A DNA stretch of 64,000 nt, from contig CABFPG010000007.1 of assembly GCA_902141825.1 (NCBI GenBank), positions 62,001-126,000 of the forward strand, given 5' to 3'. Below, piece after piece: positions 61,558 to 64,000 of the stretch (position 1 is the first letter of the stretch; every line of letters starts with the position of its first letter). The position numbers were made by a program, and so were the translations under genes. This DNA comes from Thalassocella blandensis. GTDB taxonomy: Bacteria; Pseudomonadota; Gammaproteobacteria; Pseudomonadales; Cellvibrionaceae. The notes below the pieces were generated by a model that was not told where the DNA came from, made no database searches, and saw only the letters and a list, made by a program, of their open reading frames with translations.

Positions 61558-62835
61558 TTAAGGACAAGTTCCACAGTCAGCACTGTTGGTACAATCTGGT
61601 CCGGCAGATACAAGCTTTAATGCAAAGGTAAACAAAGGGTTGGCAATATTATTTTTATTCTCCTGGCTATTGCGCGCGGGGTTGTCATTAGCGAACCCGC
61701 TGGGGCACATCAACGTGTTAGTGCTTGATGCGTTGTAGTAGTTTGGATGCGGTAAATCCATTGAGTGACCTAACTCGTGAGCCAGATGCACTTTATCAAT
61801 ACCGGAATGTGCATTGCCGTCACTTGAAATGATTTTAGTATAGGATTCGCCACCGTTGAATGAGGCTCCACCTCCCCAACCGCTATGCATTCCTGCATCG
61901 CCTTCTACAAAAAATACTTCCACACAATCGTCTTCATCGTAAGAATTTAATACCGCTGACGCTTCTGATGTACTGAAATTAAATAGTGTTGGATTATAAA
62001 CTGTAGCGAATTCTCTCCAGGTAAAAACAACATCGGCTTTGGCCCATTGTTTGTTCGCTTCAGGTTGACCAAATGCCAAGCCGTCCCCAGTGTAATCAAA
62101 ACTAAAATACCCACCGCTCCAAATAAGTCTGCTGAAACGTACAGGTCTAACACACAATCTTTTCGCCACTTCTATTCGGGGAAGAAAGATTTGTTCGAAT
62201 CTATACTCAGGTAGTATTTCTATCTGTAACTCATATGCTCCGATACGTTGATCCGTTTCAGCATGCAGTTTTGCGCGCATTTTAGCGAAAGATTCCTGTG
62301 GTTTTTCACTTTCTTTTGCCACTAACGCTTCTTGTAACTGAATTTCAAATTGCAATTTCGATTTTTGACGCGGCGCAAAGTTGTGATCTCCCTCTTTGCT
62401 GTCTTTAATCGGATCGGCGTAGTCTCCCATATAAGTGGCGCCTACCACCCCTTCAATTTCTCCACGAATCGTCTTGCTTTTTTCATCGTAACGCGCGGTT
62501 TGCTCCCCATCTGCCGCAAAGCTTAAATTCCCGGTACGGTCACTTTTATCACCATTAAAATTCAAAGTGGATTGCGGCACTTTAAAAAACGCAAAATTAA
62601 TAGCGCCGATATTCACCACGCCTTTTTCCAAAGACTCTTGACTGGCACTAAGATAGAAACTGGATTGTCCACTGACTTCAAGTTTTTCACCATTGACATA
62701 CACTATGGCTGAAACATCGGCATTACCGACAGCTTTTAAACTTGCCTGCGGCTCCTTGTCGTTAAACTGCGCACTTGCCCAGCTGGAAAGCACCAGCAAT
62801 GTAGAACTTATAAATAACTGTTTGACGAATTGCAT
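61558..62835 (-). CDS. Secreted metzincin zinc metalloprotease
   Basis: 425 residues. Signal peptide to about 22 (LLVLSSWASA). A pro-region of about 180 residues rich in Asp/Glu/Lys (KDSKEGDHNFAPRQ) precedes the catalytic domain. The zinc motif HELGHSMDLPH (353-363) is a full HExxHxxxxxH, and a Met-turn candidate is Met376 in TLMCPSG, so it is a metzincin; I cannot place it in a named MEROPS family. The C-terminus has CTNSADCGTCP, likely disulphide-linked. It is transcribed towards the chitin-binding protein gene. Confidence 0.85.
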   Translation of the reverse strand: MQFVKQLFISSTLLVLSSWASAQFNDKEPQASLKAVGNADVSAIVYVNGEKLEVSGQSSFYLSASQESLEKGVVNIGAINFAFFKVPQSTLNFNGDKSDRTGNLSFAADGEQTARYDEKSKTIRGEIEGVVGATYMGDYADPIKDSKEGDHNFAPRQKSKLQFEIQLQEALVAKESEKPQESFAKMRAKLHAETDQRIGAYELQIEILPEYRFEQIFLPRIEVAKRLCVRPVRFSRLIWSGGYFSFDYTGDGLAFGQPEANKQWAKADVVFTWREFATVYNPTLFNFSTSEASAVLNSYDEDDCVEVFFVEGDAGMHSGWGGGASFNGGESYTKIISSDGNAHSGIDKVHLAHELGHSMDLPHPNYYNASSTNTLMCPSGFANDNPARNSQENKNNIANPLFTFALKLVSAGPDCTNSADCGTCP

Positions 62836-63100
62836 CGCAAATCTCCTTTTTTAACATGGTTAATCAGTCTCACCAATGGAGACCTCGGAGTATTGTCTGC
62901 AAAAAAATTATGGAACAATGTAATGAATTGCCACGCGGCAAAGGGAATTTTTACAGCTGAAATCTTTCTGAATTTCGCAACAATTTCAGAAGATTTTTGC
63001 TTGGATATTAGGGGTAACTAAAATGGAAATCTCAGCATTTTTTTAATTAACACTTTATGAAAAAGCGGCTGAGAATTTGGGTTTTCACGAAAAAATAATT

Positions 63101-63748
63101 CTAGTTTGTCAAGTGACCCTGCTGGATCAACTCTCTAAGTTCTTGCAGGTTATGCACATGAAAATTTGCATCTTGCGTTTTGGGTACTCCTGGTCGAAGA
63201 GTTTGTACAGTTACAAGCCCCAGCCGTCTGCCAGCTGCAATTTCTGAATCCTTATTGTCACCTATGATTAACACATCCTTTTTAGCCAAATGGTATCGCT
63301 GCATAATATCTTCAAATAGACCTTGCTTACCCAGACGTTCTGGTAAATCAATGGCGTCAACTAAAAGCTCTCGAAAATAAGATGCCAAATTCAGCGCTTG
63401 AATTTTACTGTGCTGCAATTTGCTAAAGCCGGCTGTTACAAGAAACTTTTCTCCGGGCAAAGTATTTAACACATCCAGGTCGCCATAACCGTGCATCGGC
63501 TGTTGCACCTGTGCCTCCTGCAACTGTTGCCAGCCTGCGGTTTTCATCGCAGACGTAAAAGCATAGGTCTCTGCAACCCAGTCATAGGGATGACGCCACA
63601 TATCCGCAAATGCCCGCGCCAAAGTTTCTGAGCTGAGGTGCGAATGATTGTTCGCGCTAATCGCGTCAAAGACGGGAGTGAAAAGCGCTTCCCCTACTTG
63701 CGTCGCAGGAGCCAGACAGTTATCCAGATCAAAAATTAAGGCTTTCAT
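63101..63748 (-). CDS. HAD-superfamily hydrolase
   Basis: 215 residues. Motif I FDLDNCLAPA with Asp7 and Asp9, motif II in FLVTAGFSK (Thr near 101), motif III/IV with KKDVLIIGDNKDSEI, where the two Asp bind Mg2+. A four-helix cap (about 18-85) follows motif I, so a subclass IA phosphatase. The substrate is unknown. The ATG 63748 is used because it starts MKALIFDLD directly; the frame is open 57 bases further but without family features. No operon partner within the window. Confidence 0.85.
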   Translation of the reverse strand: MKALIFDLDNCLAPATQVGEALFTPVFDAISANNHSHLSSETLARAFADMWRHPYDWVAETYAFTSAMKTAGWQQLQEAQVQQPMHGYGDLDVLNTLPGEKFLVTAGFSKLQHSKIQALNLASYFRELLVDAIDLPERLGKQGLFEDIMQRYHLAKKDVLIIGDNKDSEIAAGRRLGLVTVQTLRPGVPKTQDANFHVHNLQELRELIQQGHLTN

Positions 63749-64000
63749 GGCCACCAGTCTTGTATGAGTTGAACAGGAAGAAAATGGAGCCCACCATCCT
63801 AACATCTTTAGTGCTTTATTTTGTGGTTCACGCGGTGTGAAATAAAATAGACAAAACGGATATGTGAGAAAGGCAAAGCTCTCCCCACAGAATTGCGTCG
63901 CGACCTGCTATGCACGTCAAATAAGTACTTCAAATAAGTGCGCGAACACAGGCAATGAGAATGCATGCTAAAACACAAGGAGAGGGAATTAACTCAGTAA

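Overview
The window looks like chromosomal DNA of a marine or cellulose/chitin-degrading gammaproteobacterium of the Cellvibrionaceae type (Saccharophagus, Teredinibacter, Cellvibrio and relatives). This placement is an inference from polyserine linkers joining secreted enzyme modules, a double-GH18 chitinase, a CE2-type esterase, CBM5/12 and CBM6 modules, and a Pseudomonas-like order of the cytochrome oxidase and oligopeptidase A genes. I saw no tRNA, rRNA, CRISPR array, prophage or intact insertion sequence.

Layout. 0-5.3 kb: start of a dicarboxylate/amino-acid symporter, an SRAP (HMCES/YedK-like) DNA-damage protein, an Atm1-type ABC exporter and two envelope proteins of unknown role. 5.3-10 kb: a CE2-like lipoprotein esterase and a receptor-like Ser/Thr kinase whose outer domain is a periplasmic amino-acid-binding protein. 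10-16.4 kb: decayed DM13/polyserine genes beside an RHS polymorphic toxin and its immunity gene. 16.7-24 kb: the two-GH18 chitinase, a GFA-like zinc protein and a GH71/99-like hydrolase with crystallin-like and CBM6 modules. 24-28.2 kb: a guanidinium exporter under a guanidine-II (mini-ykkC) riboswitch, a second Ser/Thr kinase with a periplasmic helical-repeat domain, and a TauE-type exporter. 28.7-32.7 kb: polA, with a candidate small RNA at its 3' side, and a small secreted protein behind an array of GTAAC/GTTAC sites. 32.9-36 kb: the zinc uptake locus znuA / zur-znuC-znuB with a Zur box in the divergent promoter.

37-46 kb carries the whole aa3-type cytochrome c oxidase pathway: coxB (with a C-terminal haem c domain), coxA, ctaG, coxC, surf1, an unnamed membrane protein, ctaA, cyoE and sco, covering structural subunits, haem A synthesis and copper delivery. 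A GCGAC-N5-GTCGC palindrome upstream of coxB suggests redox control by a RegA/PrrA/RoxR-type regulator. 46-51.6 kb holds a MATE exporter, a conserved unknown, a YheV zinc ribbon, oligopeptidase A and a gamma-carbonic anhydrase-like protein. 51.6-55.1 kb is an ergothioneine operon (egtB, egtD) with a divergent PhzF-fold gene attached. 56-58.8 kb: leuA divergent from an Lrp-family regulator. 59.7-62.8 kb: a secreted protein with chitin-binding modules at both ends beside a secreted metzincin protease. A HAD hydrolase ends the window.

Two features cut across regions. Many spacers contain short imperfect tandem repeats (12-18 bp units, 2-4 copies), which suggests frequent slippage-type duplication in non-coding DNA. 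Several secreted-enzyme genes have perfect palindromes close upstream that could be operators. The strongest candidates for something not yet described are the kinase with an extracytoplasmic LivK-like sensor, the Sec-exported RHS toxin pair, the small RNA candidate next to polA, and the phased GTAAC array.
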